From Euglena gracilis (Eukaryota; Euglenida; Euglenophyceae; Euglenales): a stretch of 64,000 bases of DNA. The notes below the pieces were generated by a model. It made no database searches, had not been told where the DNA came from, and saw only the letters and a list, made by a program, of their open reading frames with translations. Positions 45,725 through 55,175 of this stretch are shown in pieces. Location of the stretch: contig CP154956.1 in assembly GCA_039621445.1 (NCBI GenBank), positions 20,859,295 through 20,923,294 of the forward strand, written 5' to 3'. The position numbers and the translations under genes were made by a program. Numbering within the stretch: the first letter of the stretch is position 1; each line of letters opens with the position of its first letter.

Positions 45725-46936
45725 TCAAAAACTGAAAGTCATTCCAACTGCTTTTGGCTGGCCTCCAGATTTTTTTGTCTGTCTGAATTTCCTTGGCTGC
45801 GTGGCAAAATCTGAGGAAGATTTTTCAGAAGGCACTGATGACGGCTGCAGATTTGTGACATGTCCAGAATTCAGGTTCACGGACACAAAATTTTCTGGAC
45901 TTGGTGATTTTATTTCACTGGGCTGTAACTTTTCAGCGATTCGTAGTTCAAACATTTTCAGCCGTTCCTCCAGAACCTTTTCTTCACTCTCCAGCCGTTT
46001 TGACAGAGCCTCGCCCTTCTCACACAGGGACTGGATGCTTTCAGAAAAACGGTGTTCAATTTCACTGCAAGTTCGTGTCAAAAGGTCATGAAAACCATCT
46101 GCCAAATTTCTCAGACGGGTTTCAATTTCAGCCATCCGTCCCTCCAAGTGGCTGGACTCACTTTGGCTGGGCACTTCCTCCAGTTTCGTCAGCCTCTCGT
46201 TCAGAGAAAAAGTGTTTGAAAACAATTCTGTGATACCTGCCTCAACTTTTTGCCACCACTCATCCCAAGGGTCATAACAAGTTTCAGGTTTTGTGACCTC
46301 TGAAGTTTCCACACTGTCTGATTTGACACTCAGCTGTCCGGATTCAGATTCACACCGCACACCTCTCATTTGCAGAACATTTGGACAAGGGTCAAAACTT
46401 TCTTGTTTAACTTCAGGTTCTCCTGGCAGTGAACTTGTTGGGCTTACCCCTGACGGTTTACAAGATAGACATGGAGAAGATGAGTCAGGGCCATGAGAAT
46501 GTCCAATGGCTGCTTCACATCTGAGTTTCCAAAACTCCCTCTGAGACGCCAGATATTCAGCCTCCCTTTTTCTTTGTTCCTCTGTTTGGGTATCACTGAA
46601 CTCAATTCCCAACAACTTGAATTGGTCACAGTATTCTTTGAATTCTTTGTCATCAAGGGAATCTAAAAATTCTTCACTGACAGAGTCAGTGAAGCCACCT
46701 CTGCTACCATGTTGGGGGTCGGGGACCCTGCTCGCCCGCGGGGGGCTGCTTTCGCTGGGGCCGCAACTTCCCTTTTCTGGCCCTGGAGGGCTCAGGCCAG
46801 GGCCTTTGGCAAGTTGGGCCCCGTTTTCGAACATGCCAACCGGCGGTAAAGGGGGTGAGGTGTGCCCCCCCGACCCAGGGTCCTCGGTTGCCCCGCGTAG
46901 GATCTTTTTTTCTTTCCATTGTTGTTGTTTTCCCAT
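45725..46936 (-). CDS. Element B gag-like protein, start inside the LTR
   Basis: 403 codons from an ATG in the 5' LTR (MGKQQQWKEKKILRG). The first about 75 codons lie in the LTR and are Gly/Pro-rich. The frame then crosses the primer-binding site (encoding HGSRGGFTDSVSEEF) and continues as an acidic protein. Predicted coiled coil lies at about residues 235-355 (NERLTKLEEV, RMAEIETRLRNLADGFHDLL, RLESEEKVLEERLKMFE). It ends at GMTFSF with a stop at 45,725. There is no CCHC knuckle or protease. It resembles the N-terminal gag half of element A in layout, and is probably the only protein of this non-autonomous element. Confidence 0.6.
   Translation of the reverse strand: MGKQQQWKEKKILRGATEDPGSGGHTSPPLPPVGMFENGAQLAKGPGLSPPGPEKGSCGPSESSPPRASRVPDPQHGSRGGFTDSVSEEFLDSLDDKEFKEYCDQFKLLGIEFSDTQTEEQRKREAEYLASQREFWKLRCEAAIGHSHGPDSSSPCLSCKPSGVSPTSSLPGEPEVKQESFDPCPNVLQMRGVRCESESGQLSVKSDSVETSEVTKPETCYDPWDEWWQKVEAGITELFSNTFSLNERLTKLEEVPSQSESSHLEGRMAEIETRLRNLADGFHDLLTRTCSEIEHRFSESIQSLCEKGEALSKRLESEEKVLEERLKMFELRIAEKLQPSEIKSPSPENFVSVNLNSGHVTNLQPSSVPSEKSSSDFATQPRKFRQTKKSGGQPKAVGMTFSF
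46694..46709 (-). promoter_or_regulatory. Primer-binding site of element B (initiator tRNA-Met)
   Basis: TGGTAGCAGAGGTGGC starts directly at the LTR end. The first 12 bases are a perfect complement of the common eukaryotic initiator tRNA-Met 3' end (CCTCTGCTACCA). Confidence 0.85.
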
Positions 46937-47317
46937 TTCTCAACTTGAACTTTGTGGCTGAAAAATCCCGAGAGGCAAAAACCAACCCACCTACTTAGGA
47001 TCAAACAGCAGAGCACAACAAACCTTGGGCTTGAGAGGGTGGGCAAGTACCTTTGGGTTCATGTTTTGAGTGGGACAAAGAATGTGGAAATGAATGCCTT
47101 GATTTCCTTGGATAATTGAATAGTCCTTTTTGATCTTTCAATTCTCAATTGACTTTTCTGCTCTTGTGATTCTCAAATCGAATTCTCAAATTCTTTCTGG
47201 AATTTGCTGGGGTTCCAATTCCACTCGAGTGGCGGTTGACTTGCTTTGGTGGTTCCTACAGGGTTTTTGGGCATTTTCTGGGAAATTTTTCGCTGCCGAC
47301 GCCAGCGGCAGCCGACA
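46710..47317 (-). repeat. 5' LTR of element B
   Basis: 608 bp; nearly identical to 41,532-42,138. The outer flanks of the two LTRs (tccag on the left, caagg on the right) do not form a target duplication. A perfect 7-bp hairpin (GCTGCCG ... CGGCAGC, 47,292-47,312) lies at the 5' end of the LTR. Confidence 0.92.
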
Positions 47318-47398
47318 CAAGGACCACTTTGCCCATATTAAAAAGGCTCACCTGCTGCCAATTTTTCCTTGCCCCAGATTCCTGATTCTGCGAAAATG

Positions 47399-49426
47399 TC
47401 ATTTCAGGTGACCCCACCCGGCATTAAAATTGATCCCCCCTTCTTTGAGATGGAGCTTCAGAATCTTTTTGCTCGTTTCGTCAAGACAATCCTCCAACAC
47501 AGCAATTTTCAACTCGTCACTGACCTCCCCCCCTCCAGAAGTCAGTTTCCGTAAAAATGCTTCCCAATCCTCTGAAAATCGCTGCCAATCCTGTGATTTC
47601 CCTGAAAATTTGGGTGCAATCAAATTTCTCATGACATGCTGCAATGCTGGGTTTCCAACGCTAATGACTGGGGGTCGCTGGGGTGCCCCCCCAATGGCAC
47701 AAATGCCACTGACCTGATTAATTGCAATTGCACCCCCCTGTGAACTATTTGATGGTCTACACCCGCCCAGGTCTACATCCCAGATTTCACATGGCATTAT
47801 TGGGGTCACCACCTTAATCCCGAAAATCCCAGATGATTGAGCCGGTGACACCCCCTTAATGCCAAAAATCCCAGAATTCGGCTGATTTGTTGCCTTGGGC
47901 TGGGCCACTTCAGGTGCCTTGGGGTCAATTTGCTGTGTTTTTTCGGCTGAAATTTCCTGCACCCTCCCCTCCATGAAATCCAAACGCGTCTGCAAAGTTT
48001 GACACAGTTTTTGCAAACCCTCCCGTTGACTCTTTTCACGCTGAAAATCTGTCTGCATGTTCATTAAAACTGTGAAAAATTGCTGTTTCACTCGATTTTC
48101 AATGTCAGTTTGCAATTTTTCAAAACGTTCTTCCTTTTGGGTTTGCCTCGGCTTTTCATCCATCATTTGCACCATCATAATTTCCATCATTTTTCTGACC
48201 TGGGCTGCCATTTCCCTCCGAACTTCCAGTTGAATTGTCGCTTCTGATTTTCCCAGCATTTCAACCACCTTATCCCAAGGCACCTCCTGGCTGCCCAGAA
48301 ATTTCTCAATTGCTGCGACCCTGCCCCCCAGAGCTTTGCTCTCGTTTCTAGTTGCTTCAAATCGCTGCTGAATTTCCTGGGTTAGGGTCCCAAAACTTGA
48401 CTTTGATTCCTCCCCCACCATTTTCAGCCCAGCAGCGACTTCAGCAAATTTTTTGTTCACCCCAGAGCATAGCTCACGATTTGCTTGTCGAATTGCCAAA
48501 ATTTCATTCTGAAAATCTGACTTAATTTGCTCAACAGAATGCAAATAAGTTCCAACTTGCTCGACCAACCCACCTGGTGCAAACAATTTGTTTTGGACAT
48601 CGTTTCCACGGCTCTCAAGTTGTGCCAGTTCGCTGCCCAGAAAATCTCGTAACTTTTTCTCAAAATCATAAACTTTTCCTTCAATCTGCCTTTGAAATTC
48701 GATCCCCAAACGATGTTTGTGGCAGTTTGCAATGTTTTCAACTGCACTTCCCCCCTCTTGGCACCGTAAAATAAATTGGCTGACTGATTGCTGAATTTGC
48801 TCCTGACTTTTTTGCTTTTCTTGCTCAAACTGGCTGCACATTTCAGCCGTTCGTTTCTCCAAATTTTCATGGATGAATTGTAAAAGTTCTGCCTGTGCTC
48901 TGGCATTTTTTTCAGCCAAATTCTTCTCAAAATTTTCCAGCCGATTCTCAATTACGACCTGGGGGGGAATTATGCTCTCCCAGTTAGTTATGCTTCGGCT
49001 CAATTCCTGTAAACAGCAATCCACCCCGTATGCCCATTGGTCCCATGAGTCAAAATCATCACCCCCCATCATCTGACAATTTGATTCGGGGGGCTGTGGT
49101 TCAAAAACAGGGGGCTGAAAAACAGGTAATTCTGGTTGCATTTCCTCATCCCCCGTCATTTGCATGTTAGACCCTACTTGATTTAACAGCCCGGCTGGCC
49201 CCCCTATGGCCAGTTTGCCAGATTCAGCTGTTAAAACTGCTGATGTAAAATTTTCAGGGGCTGGCTGTGTCGAAATTAACATCCCCTCGCTGGCTGTTAA
49301 TCTACGGTTAGCTGAAAATCTGTCCTCCAATAAAAGTTCAGGTTCACCCCCCTCGATCTGTAGAATTTGTGTCCCAAAATCTGGACACTGATTTCCAAAC
49401 TGGCTGTGCAGCTGGGGGGTTTGCAT
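47399..49426 (-). CDS. Element A gag (main part), coiled-coil protein
   Basis: 675 codons. The N-terminal 130 residues are Glu/Gln/Pro-rich. Residues about 165-500 are long amphipathic helices with heptads (RLENFEKNLAEKNARAQAEL and similar), consistent with coiled coils. Residues about 600-665 (LIAPKFSGKSQDWQRFSEDW, AFLRKLTSGG, LKIAVLEDCLDETSKK) resemble the capsid entry of LTR-element gag proteins (FxGxxxDWxxF). A frameshift or stop follows at 47,399, after which another frame stays open to the element B junction at 47,317. The upstream gag is split into short frames back to the LTR. Role: virus-like particle assembly (inferred). Confidence 0.7.
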   Translation of the reverse strand: MQTPQLHSQFGNQCPDFGTQILQIEGGEPELLLEDRFSANRRLTASEGMLISTQPAPENFTSAVLTAESGKLAIGGPAGLLNQVGSNMQMTGDEEMQPELPVFQPPVFEPQPPESNCQMMGGDDFDSWDQWAYGVDCCLQELSRSITNWESIIPPQVVIENRLENFEKNLAEKNARAQAELLQFIHENLEKRTAEMCSQFEQEKQKSQEQIQQSVSQFILRCQEGGSAVENIANCHKHRLGIEFQRQIEGKVYDFEKKLRDFLGSELAQLESRGNDVQNKLFAPGGLVEQVGTYLHSVEQIKSDFQNEILAIRQANRELCSGVNKKFAEVAAGLKMVGEESKSSFGTLTQEIQQRFEATRNESKALGGRVAAIEKFLGSQEVPWDKVVEMLGKSEATIQLEVRREMAAQVRKMMEIMMVQMMDEKPRQTQKEERFEKLQTDIENRVKQQFFTVLMNMQTDFQREKSQREGLQKLCQTLQTRLDFMEGRVQEISAEKTQQIDPKAPEVAQPKATNQPNSGIFGIKGVSPAQSSGIFGIKVVTPIMPCEIWDVDLGGCRPSNSSQGGAIAINQVSGICAIGGAPQRPPVISVGNPALQHVMRNLIAPKFSGKSQDWQRFSEDWEAFLRKLTSGGGEVSDELKIAVLEDCLDETSKKILKLHLKEGGINFNAGWGHLK

Positions 49427-49474
49427 CAGAAAACCAAAATTCGCAGAAAATTCTGGCAGATTTTGTTCAAGACC

Positions 49475-50434
49475 CTAATTTCGGGGTGGTACCCAGCCTG
49501 CTGCAATCAAAAAATCTTCCATTTCTCTCAACCGGTCTGGGTTTGGTACACCCTCCCCCTCCGTTTCACAGTCACTTTGATACGACGGAGGGGATTCTGC
49601 CCACTGAACCAGCTGATTTTCCCCTTCTGGCTGTGAATTTTCCCCCTGTGCAGTTATCATCCTAACGGGGACTGAGTTTTCAGGGCTAACCCCTTATTTT
49701 TCAGACGAGAAATCTGAATTATCATCTGACGCAACCTGTGATTGTGTGTTAAATGACTGGGAGCTGGGAATTGAAGTTAATTGAGATTGCTTTGAGATTG
49801 AAGATTGGCTGAGAGAAACTGCAGAAAAGCCTGAATTATTCCAACCACCCAGCCGATCAGTTGATTGAAACAACCCCTCAGATTCCACAGATTCTGCAGG
49901 TCTGACACCGTGACTGCGAGGGCTGGTTTCTGAAAAATCTGCTGGCTGACCTGAAAAATTCTGTTATTCAACATTCACAGATTCAGCGACATTCGTGTTT
50001 GATTCTGAAAAATCTGTGACCATGCCAAAACTTTCAGCAAGTTTCCTGCTGGCTGTGCCATTAAAACTTTCCGCGTTTTCTGGGCTGAAAACTTTTTTGC
50101 CAACAGGGCTGGCAAAAGCTTCTGTGATTGTCGTGCTCAGGGATTCTGAAAAGTCTTCACTGACAGGGTCAGTGAAGCAACCTCTGCTTACCATGTTCAG
50201 GGCCGCACCCCCCTCCCGTGCCAGGGCCAGGCCAGGCTCCCCCTCGCCGGGGTCCGTCCCCCCAGCCACCAGCCCGTGCGGGGGTGCGGGTGCCCCCGCC
50301 GGAACCGGGTTTTTTCCCGAAAATGGTGAGCTCAGGTCTTTTTCAGGTTTTTCCCCCGGGTTCCCCCCCGGCTGGGACTCCACGCGTAGGATCGGTAACA
50401 ACATTTCAAAAATTCCCCAAATTCCCATTGACAA
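49475..50434 (-). pseudogene. Element A gag N-terminus, beginning in the LTR
   Basis: The frame 50,434-49,964 begins in the 5' LTR (first ATG gives MGIWGIFEMLLPILR), is Gly/Pro-rich, crosses the primer-binding site (encoding NMVSRGCFTDPVSEDF) and continues into gag. Frames 49,888-49,694 (Ser/Gln-rich) and 49,660-49,475 continue it after shifts. The PBS-encoded peptide and layout match element B (SRGGFTDSVSEEF). Broken, but informative about where translation starts. Confidence 0.55.
50176..50193 (-). promoter_or_regulatory. Primer-binding site of element A
   Basis: TGGTAAGCAGAGGTTGC begins at the LTR end; compared with the initiator tRNA-Met complement TGGTAGCAGAGG it has one extra A. Downstream bases (cttcactgac) match element B. 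Confidence 0.75.
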
Positions 50435-50903
50435 CCTTTGGTGCTATCCTTCGAAATGTGGTTTGCCAACCCAAAAAAATGCAAATAGCACAAAGAATGC
50501 CACACACCAACACCGATGTCCGGAAGTCCACACACACGGGTATGGGTCAAAAAGGTGGCCGGAGGGCGTCCGGCAGTTGGAAAGTCCCCTGTCACTATTG
50601 AATCAATCCACTTCCACCGTAGAATTCAATACTTGTCAAATATCCAAGAGATCTTGTTGATTTGAATTCCACTTCCAAAACTTCAACTTTCGAATAATGG
50701 CCAATAAAAAAAACCCACAAATGTCTGTGAAATGGGGATAATTAGCTACCTTTGGGGTTTTTGTTCAATCTCGAGAATGAAATGGAAGGTTTCCGAAAAG
50801 TGAATTTAAGCGCGCACTTAGCGATGTTGTGCGCGACTTTGAAAAATGGTCCTTTGGGTGCTTCCCCCCCCCCTAGACCGTTGACGACCCCCAACGGTCT
50901 ACA
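50194..50903 (-). repeat. 5' LTR of element A
   Basis: 710 bp with TG...CA ends (TGTAGACCGTTG ... GGCCCTGAACA in element orientation). Repeated at 33,556-34,209. A perfect 10-bp hairpin (TAGACCGTTG / CAACGGTCTA, 8-base loop, 50,874-50,901) lies two bases from the LTR start. The outer flank runs into an RT fragment of the non-LTR family (L3), so element A appears to have inserted there. Confidence 0.88.
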
Positions 50904-51418
50904 CCACATCCTCAAAAGCTTGAAGAATGACTTCGGAATACCGGGTGACTGCTTCTTTGCAGAGGTAGCTGTTGGAGCCGCGGAGCAGCTGGTTCACTTT
51001 GCATCCGTCAAGACAGGAGCGTAGGAGGTGGTGGAAATTTGAGCGTCTGTCAGTTTGTTAAAATATCTGCTGCGTGTTCAATCTTCTGTGTGGCACAGTC
51101 CCATGCGTCTGCTTTTTTTCGGTGGCTTGTGGTGAAGTCCACAGGAACCCCTGGCGGAGTAATGCCTGAGTCTTTATACCATGGAACGAGGGCCATTTCT
51201 GGTGCGGAGATGATCATGTTGCCAACTGGTCCCCATACCACACACTTCCGGAGGTTCAGTTGTAATTGCAGCGTGTGGCTTCGCCTTGGAGGACCGAGAA
51301 GACTTTCTGCAGTTTCTTTGTGTCCTCCTGCAAGTTGTGATTTAATCGAGATTGTAAGGTTGATGTGCCACAACAGGACTTTGCATATCTTCAGATCCCA
51401 GGCATTGAGCCCACACAA
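50904..51418 (-). pseudogene. L3: RT C-terminal fragment of the L1-type non-LTR element
   Basis: In minus orientation it reads LQLNLRKCVVWGPVGNMIIS, MALVPWYKDSGITPPGVPVD, FTTSHRKKADAWDCATQKIE, then after a shift AKVNQLLRGSNSYLCKEAVT. These match the post-YLDD region of L1 (LNMDKCRLWGP; IKALGTPV) and L2. It is 5'-truncated against L1 sequence at about 51,418 and interrupted by element A at 50,903. Confidence 0.65.
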
Positions 51419-51953
51419 TGCTTAGTCCTTGCCAGCACTCTGCTTCGCAGGATCTTCTTTCCCAGGGCTCCTTCTGCCCCAGGATGGCTCGGATGCAGGT
51501 CCCCAAAGAAACTCTACCTTCATCTCCAATGCCACCAAAACAATCCAGGATCAGGGGCACAAATGACCATCCCAGCCTGCTGCAAACATCTTTGTACTTT
51601 GTCTCTTTTTCTTTCTCCTGTCTTTCATGCCAGCGTTCCCAGCTTCGAACAGTCACTGGGTGGGACGGCGCCAGTGGATGCCGCACTGAGACATCTATTG
51701 CAGCCGGGCCGTTTGCATCGAACCTAGTGATGAAAACATCCCCAGGTCGTCTTCCATCTCCAGTGCCCTCTGCACGCCGAGCAGTATAGCCTGCCGCGTG
51801 TGCCAGCTGTAGGATGAAGTTTTGAATTCCTGCATGTCGCCGTGCCAAATTGTTCTTTGCGCAACAAACCAGGTGATTCCCTTGATCATCCATCACTGTC
51901 TCACATCGCGGACACTTTGCTTTCAATTCTTCGTGTGGAGCTACAACAGTCAT
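51342..51953 (-). pseudogene. L1: C-terminal zinc motif and restriction-like endonuclease (PD-(D/E)xK type)
   Basis: After a stop at 51,978 the same phase continues. It has a Cys/His motif CPRCETVMDDQGNHLVCC, then a segment RRPGDVFITRFDANGPAAID followed by VSVRHPLAPSH. The pattern RPxD...(A)xDVSVxHP is the signature I associate with the nuclease-like domain at the C-terminus of RLE-type non-LTR elements. A long charged helix (ERWHERQEKEKETKYKD) and a conserved C-terminal segment (DCFGGIGDEGRVSLG) follow. This enzyme would nick the target for target-primed reverse transcription (known for the class, inferred here). Confidence 0.65.
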
Positions 51954-53882
51954 CCCCAGAGTCCATTGTAGAACTGCTCAGAATTCTCCTGGGGGCATCA
52001 ATGTCTTTTTTGCTCCACAAGGATTTGCTGCCACCCACGCCAATGCATGAGGTTTCTGTTGGCTCAAAATACGCACCTTGTCAGCCCCGGTGGAATGCGT
52101 TACCACGTCAGCTCCTCGTTTCTCAGAGAGCTTGTCACTCCAGAATTTCTGGGAACTTTCCACTTTCCCCAGGTGAGGAATCTGATTGGAGTCCTGTGGT
52201 ATCAAAGAGGTCAAATGACTCTCCCCCGTGATTTGTTCGACTGTGCGACCTGTCAGAACGAAATCTGATGGTAACAGCTCAAATTCTTTCGGGAACGAGA
52301 CACTGTGTTCTGCTCTTTTGCAGAAATCCAAAATAGCAGCCCATCTGGCCACTGGCCTGGTCTTTATTGCATCTTGCAGGCCCAGGCCTCCCAGCCGAAT
52401 GGGGATGGTGGATTGCTCCCATTGAGCTTCGGTGAGCTGTCTCCCTGCAATGTTGCTCAAACTGTCTCGGACCAGGGCAGAGAAGAGCCGTACCATATCT
52501 TCAGAAGAGTTCAGCGGTGTTCCTCGCAGAAGATCATTTACTTTGCAGCTAGCAATGCACTGGCGCAACAGCTGGAAACGAATGTGGCCAGAAGGAATGA
52601 ATTGCAGCAAGTAACACAATTTTTCACAAGCTTTCAATCTGTCCTGCCGAATGGATCACGCAAACGTGCCATCTCCCGGGTACGTCACAGGGGTCCCCAG
52701 GGCTTTGATTCCAGATCCCTCCACAAAGGATGTTGCCGGTATTCGTTGCAAAACAGTGCTTCCCTGTGGCAGTCTGCGAAAGGCATCATTGACGGCTGGG
52801 CCCCACAACCGACATTTGTCCATGTTGAGACTGACCCCAATTGCAGGGCCGTCTGCCAAGAGCATGCGCACCACACGATCCAGCTGTTCCATGGAACCAA
52901 TTAGATGACAGTCATCCAGGTACCAGCACTGCCATGGCACCATTTCTGCAATTTTGTTGACCAATGGTTGTACCGCAATGCAGAAAAGAGCCGGGCCACA
53001 AGGGTCCCCTTGTTGAACTCCCGGTTTGGACCTCAGGCTTTTGTTTCCACAAAACAAAGGGGAATGTGAACCATAGCATGATTCAATCCAAGCTGACATG
53101 TGTGGTACCTGCTATCGCACTTGATGTAACATGGGTTCCCGTTTCAATTGATTGAAGGCGTTTGCAAAATCCAGCTGCAGAACAGCCCGTTCTGTTTTCC
53201 CTGCCTTTTGCAGTCCTTGAACAAGTTGTTGCAATGTAATATTGGTGAGAGCACAAGCGTCTGAATGGCCTACACCGACTTGCCCAGGCAGCCCGTCAAT
53301 CAGCGTGTTTCGTACAATGGCTTCTTTTAACAGAACTTTTGCAATCAACCGTCTTAAAACTTCTCCAGCCGCAATTGGCCTGGTTCCTTCGTGTTGCATA
53401 TCGTTGTCCGTATGTAGCATCGCATTACCGGCAGCATCTGTTTGTGGTTTCTTCTTTCTCAAAGGCGTCAGTCGTGCTCCTGCCAAGATGGACCCCATTT
53501 CCAAAGGCAGTCCTTGTTGGATTTCGGAGAAGACAAAGGCGGAGATTGCTTCCAGTAAATCATCACCACAGCCTGCAGCCCGTGCGGAGATCAATGTTTT
53601 GAGGTAGTCAGCACGTAGCCCGCTCGGTCCTCCTGCTGTTTCTTTTTTGAAGGACAGGATGGCCCGTCTCACGGCCTTTTTCATGTGGGCGTCTCCTTCT
53701 TGTCCCTCAGGGACTGGCAGGAGCACTCTTCCATCGGGGGGCCCTTTCCCGGGCGGATCTTCTGATTGGTGAAGCAGACGCAAACGCTCACGAATTGTTG
53801 CATCATTTGCATCTTGAACTCCGTCTGACAACATTGCCTGACACGCCTTTGCCGTTGCCCCTCTTTCCACCAGTTTCTGCAT
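51954..53882 (-). pseudogene. L1: reverse transcriptase of a non-LTR retrotransposon
   Basis: One phase from 53,882 to 51,978 with internal stops only at 53,112 (TAG) and 52,656 (TGA). In order it has GGPSGLRADYLKTLISAR, GARLTPLRKKKP, GTRPIAAGEVLRRLIAKVLL, palm motif AVLQLDFANAFNQLKR (first catalytic Asp), GVQQGDPCGPALFCIAV, and the catalytic box WYLDDCHLIG. LNMDKCRLWGP and a helical thumb with FIPSGHIRFQLLRQC follow. All catalytic residues are present. The absence of frameshifts over about 2.5 kb with only three point stops (including 51,978) suggests a fairly recent copy damaged by base changes. Confidence 0.8.
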
Positions 53883-54294
53883 TCTGTTGAGAAAGGCTTC
53901 TTGTTGGATTTCCTCCTCTTTACTTTTACCTGATCAGGTTTTGACGCTGGATCCGAAATTCTCTTCCGATGGCCTGGACGACTACCAGCATTCATGTACG
54001 TCTTTTTCCAGGTACGCCTTCGCTCTGGTACACTCCACCCTGACCAGTGCTTGCCAGGACTGCCTTTGGAAAACACCACAAAGAGTGAAAGGCCTCCCAA
54101 GAGCCTTCTTGCCGTAAACGTCTGAACAAGAGGGTCAGGGTTCGTGCCACTTCCCCCACCGCTACTCTGGGGATCACTGTCAACGTGGTCCTTCGTTCAT
54201 GTGCAATTTCATCCCATGAAGGGCGCAAACCTTTGGGACACGGTCCTTGTAAGGAGTGACACCCCCCCAAATCCACTTCCATACTGCCTTCCAC

Positions 54295-54321
54295 AGGCCC
54301 TGGATTCTGATCCACATCACC
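54295..54321 (-). other. 2A-like motif GDVDQNPGP
   Basis: Codons for GDVDQNPGP preceded by EAVLTH. It fits the D-(V/I)-x-x-NPGP core known to cause ribosome skipping between G and P; the usual Glu of DVExNPGP is Asp here. Same phase as the zinc modules. Confidence 0.6.
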
Positions 54322-54399
54322 ATGGGTCAGAACAGCTTCTCCCAGCCCAGTTTTCCCATGGCCACGTGCTTTTCTTTTGTGAGCTTCAGATTCCTTCCT

Positions 54400-54426
54400 G
54401 GGGCCTGGGTTCAGGGGGACATCACC
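54400..54426 (-). other. 2A-like motif GDVPLNPGP
   Basis: GDVPLNPGP preceded by EGVAFS; the DVExNPGP Glu is replaced by Pro, so activity is uncertain. It lies 105 bases upstream of GDVDQNPGP in the same phase and follows the HPATGR word. Confidence 0.5.
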
Positions 54427-54847
54427 GCTGAAAGCCACACCTTCCCTGCCTGTGGCTGGGTGTTCTTCTGGCACTTGCAGCGATGTGTTGCCCGGGCCGC
54501 AGAGAATGTCTTGTAATTATGTACAATGCTGTACGTGGGACCAGCACCATCCAGAATTTTTTGTTTGCCTTGACCAGCCACACAGGGTACACTGTACCCA
54601 GAAGGCTTCTCTTTCTTTAAAGAGGGCTGACGTCCCGTCTGGTCCTTTTGCAGGCTCCTCATCCGCGTATTTTGAACACATCTTGTACTTGTTGTTCCAC
54701 CAGGACATGCAGGAGGAGGCGAACTGGCTGGTGTGCCTGTCCGCAAAGACGTCCACCGACGGCCATCTGTCCGGGCTGATACCGAGTTCGTGAAGGCACC
54801 ATGGCACCCACATGGGGTCCAGCATGTAGTCTGAAAGGGAGGAGGAA

Positions 54848-54890
54848 GGTCCTGGCAGGGGGTTGATATCACCGTCCGTCAGGATCGTCT
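54848..54890 (-). other. Degenerate 2A-like motif (GDINPLPGP)
   Basis: TILTDGDINPLPGP after HPATGR; the NPGP core is altered to LPGP, so it should not skip. Its position relative to the zinc module parallels GDVPLNPGP, so it looks like a decayed duplicate. Confidence 0.4.
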
Positions 54891-55175
54891 CTCCTCTCCC
54901 CGTAGCTGGGTGATCCCCGTAGATGTCGGCCTCTGCTTCCGACAGCACTGGGCAGCTGGACTGGTGCTGCAGGCACCAACCGGCTCCAGACGTAGTAGTG
55001 TGAGACCCGCAGAGGGTGCACCGGACGCAGTAGTAGGTAGGCAGCAACGGCGCGGGTCGCCCCCCGTCAGGGCCCGGCAGGGGCATGTCGGTGAGCCGTA
55101 TGAGACACAGGTCACTATTTGGAGGCTGCGTAGGATGTGCAGGAGGTCTCCAGAGTCCGGTCCTGGAAGACACCA

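Larger units (their letters stand above)
53992..55173 (-). pseudogene. L1: pre-RT region with zinc-finger-like modules and 2A-type motifs
   Basis: One phase from 55,173 to 53,992 with a single TAA at 54,517. It contains two Cys/His modules (RCTLCGSHTTTSGAGWC...H...C and QCTLCGWSRQTKNSGWC...H...C), each followed by HPATGR and then a 2A-like motif. The 2A-like motifs are GDINPLPGP (degenerate), GDVPLNPGP and GDVDQNPGP. After the last one come WDEIAHERRTTLT and SWEAFHSLWCFPKAVLAS, a segment resembling the helix that commonly precedes RT in this group. Between the modules lies RWPSVDVFADRHTSQFASSC, which resembles the first motif of the Dam-like domain of families A and C. Role inferred: multi-product polyprotein with nucleic-acid-binding fingers. 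Confidence 0.6.

Noticed and set aside
41532-47317. Autonomous retrotransposon status for element B
   Set aside because: No RT, protease or integrase motif in any frame between its LTRs.
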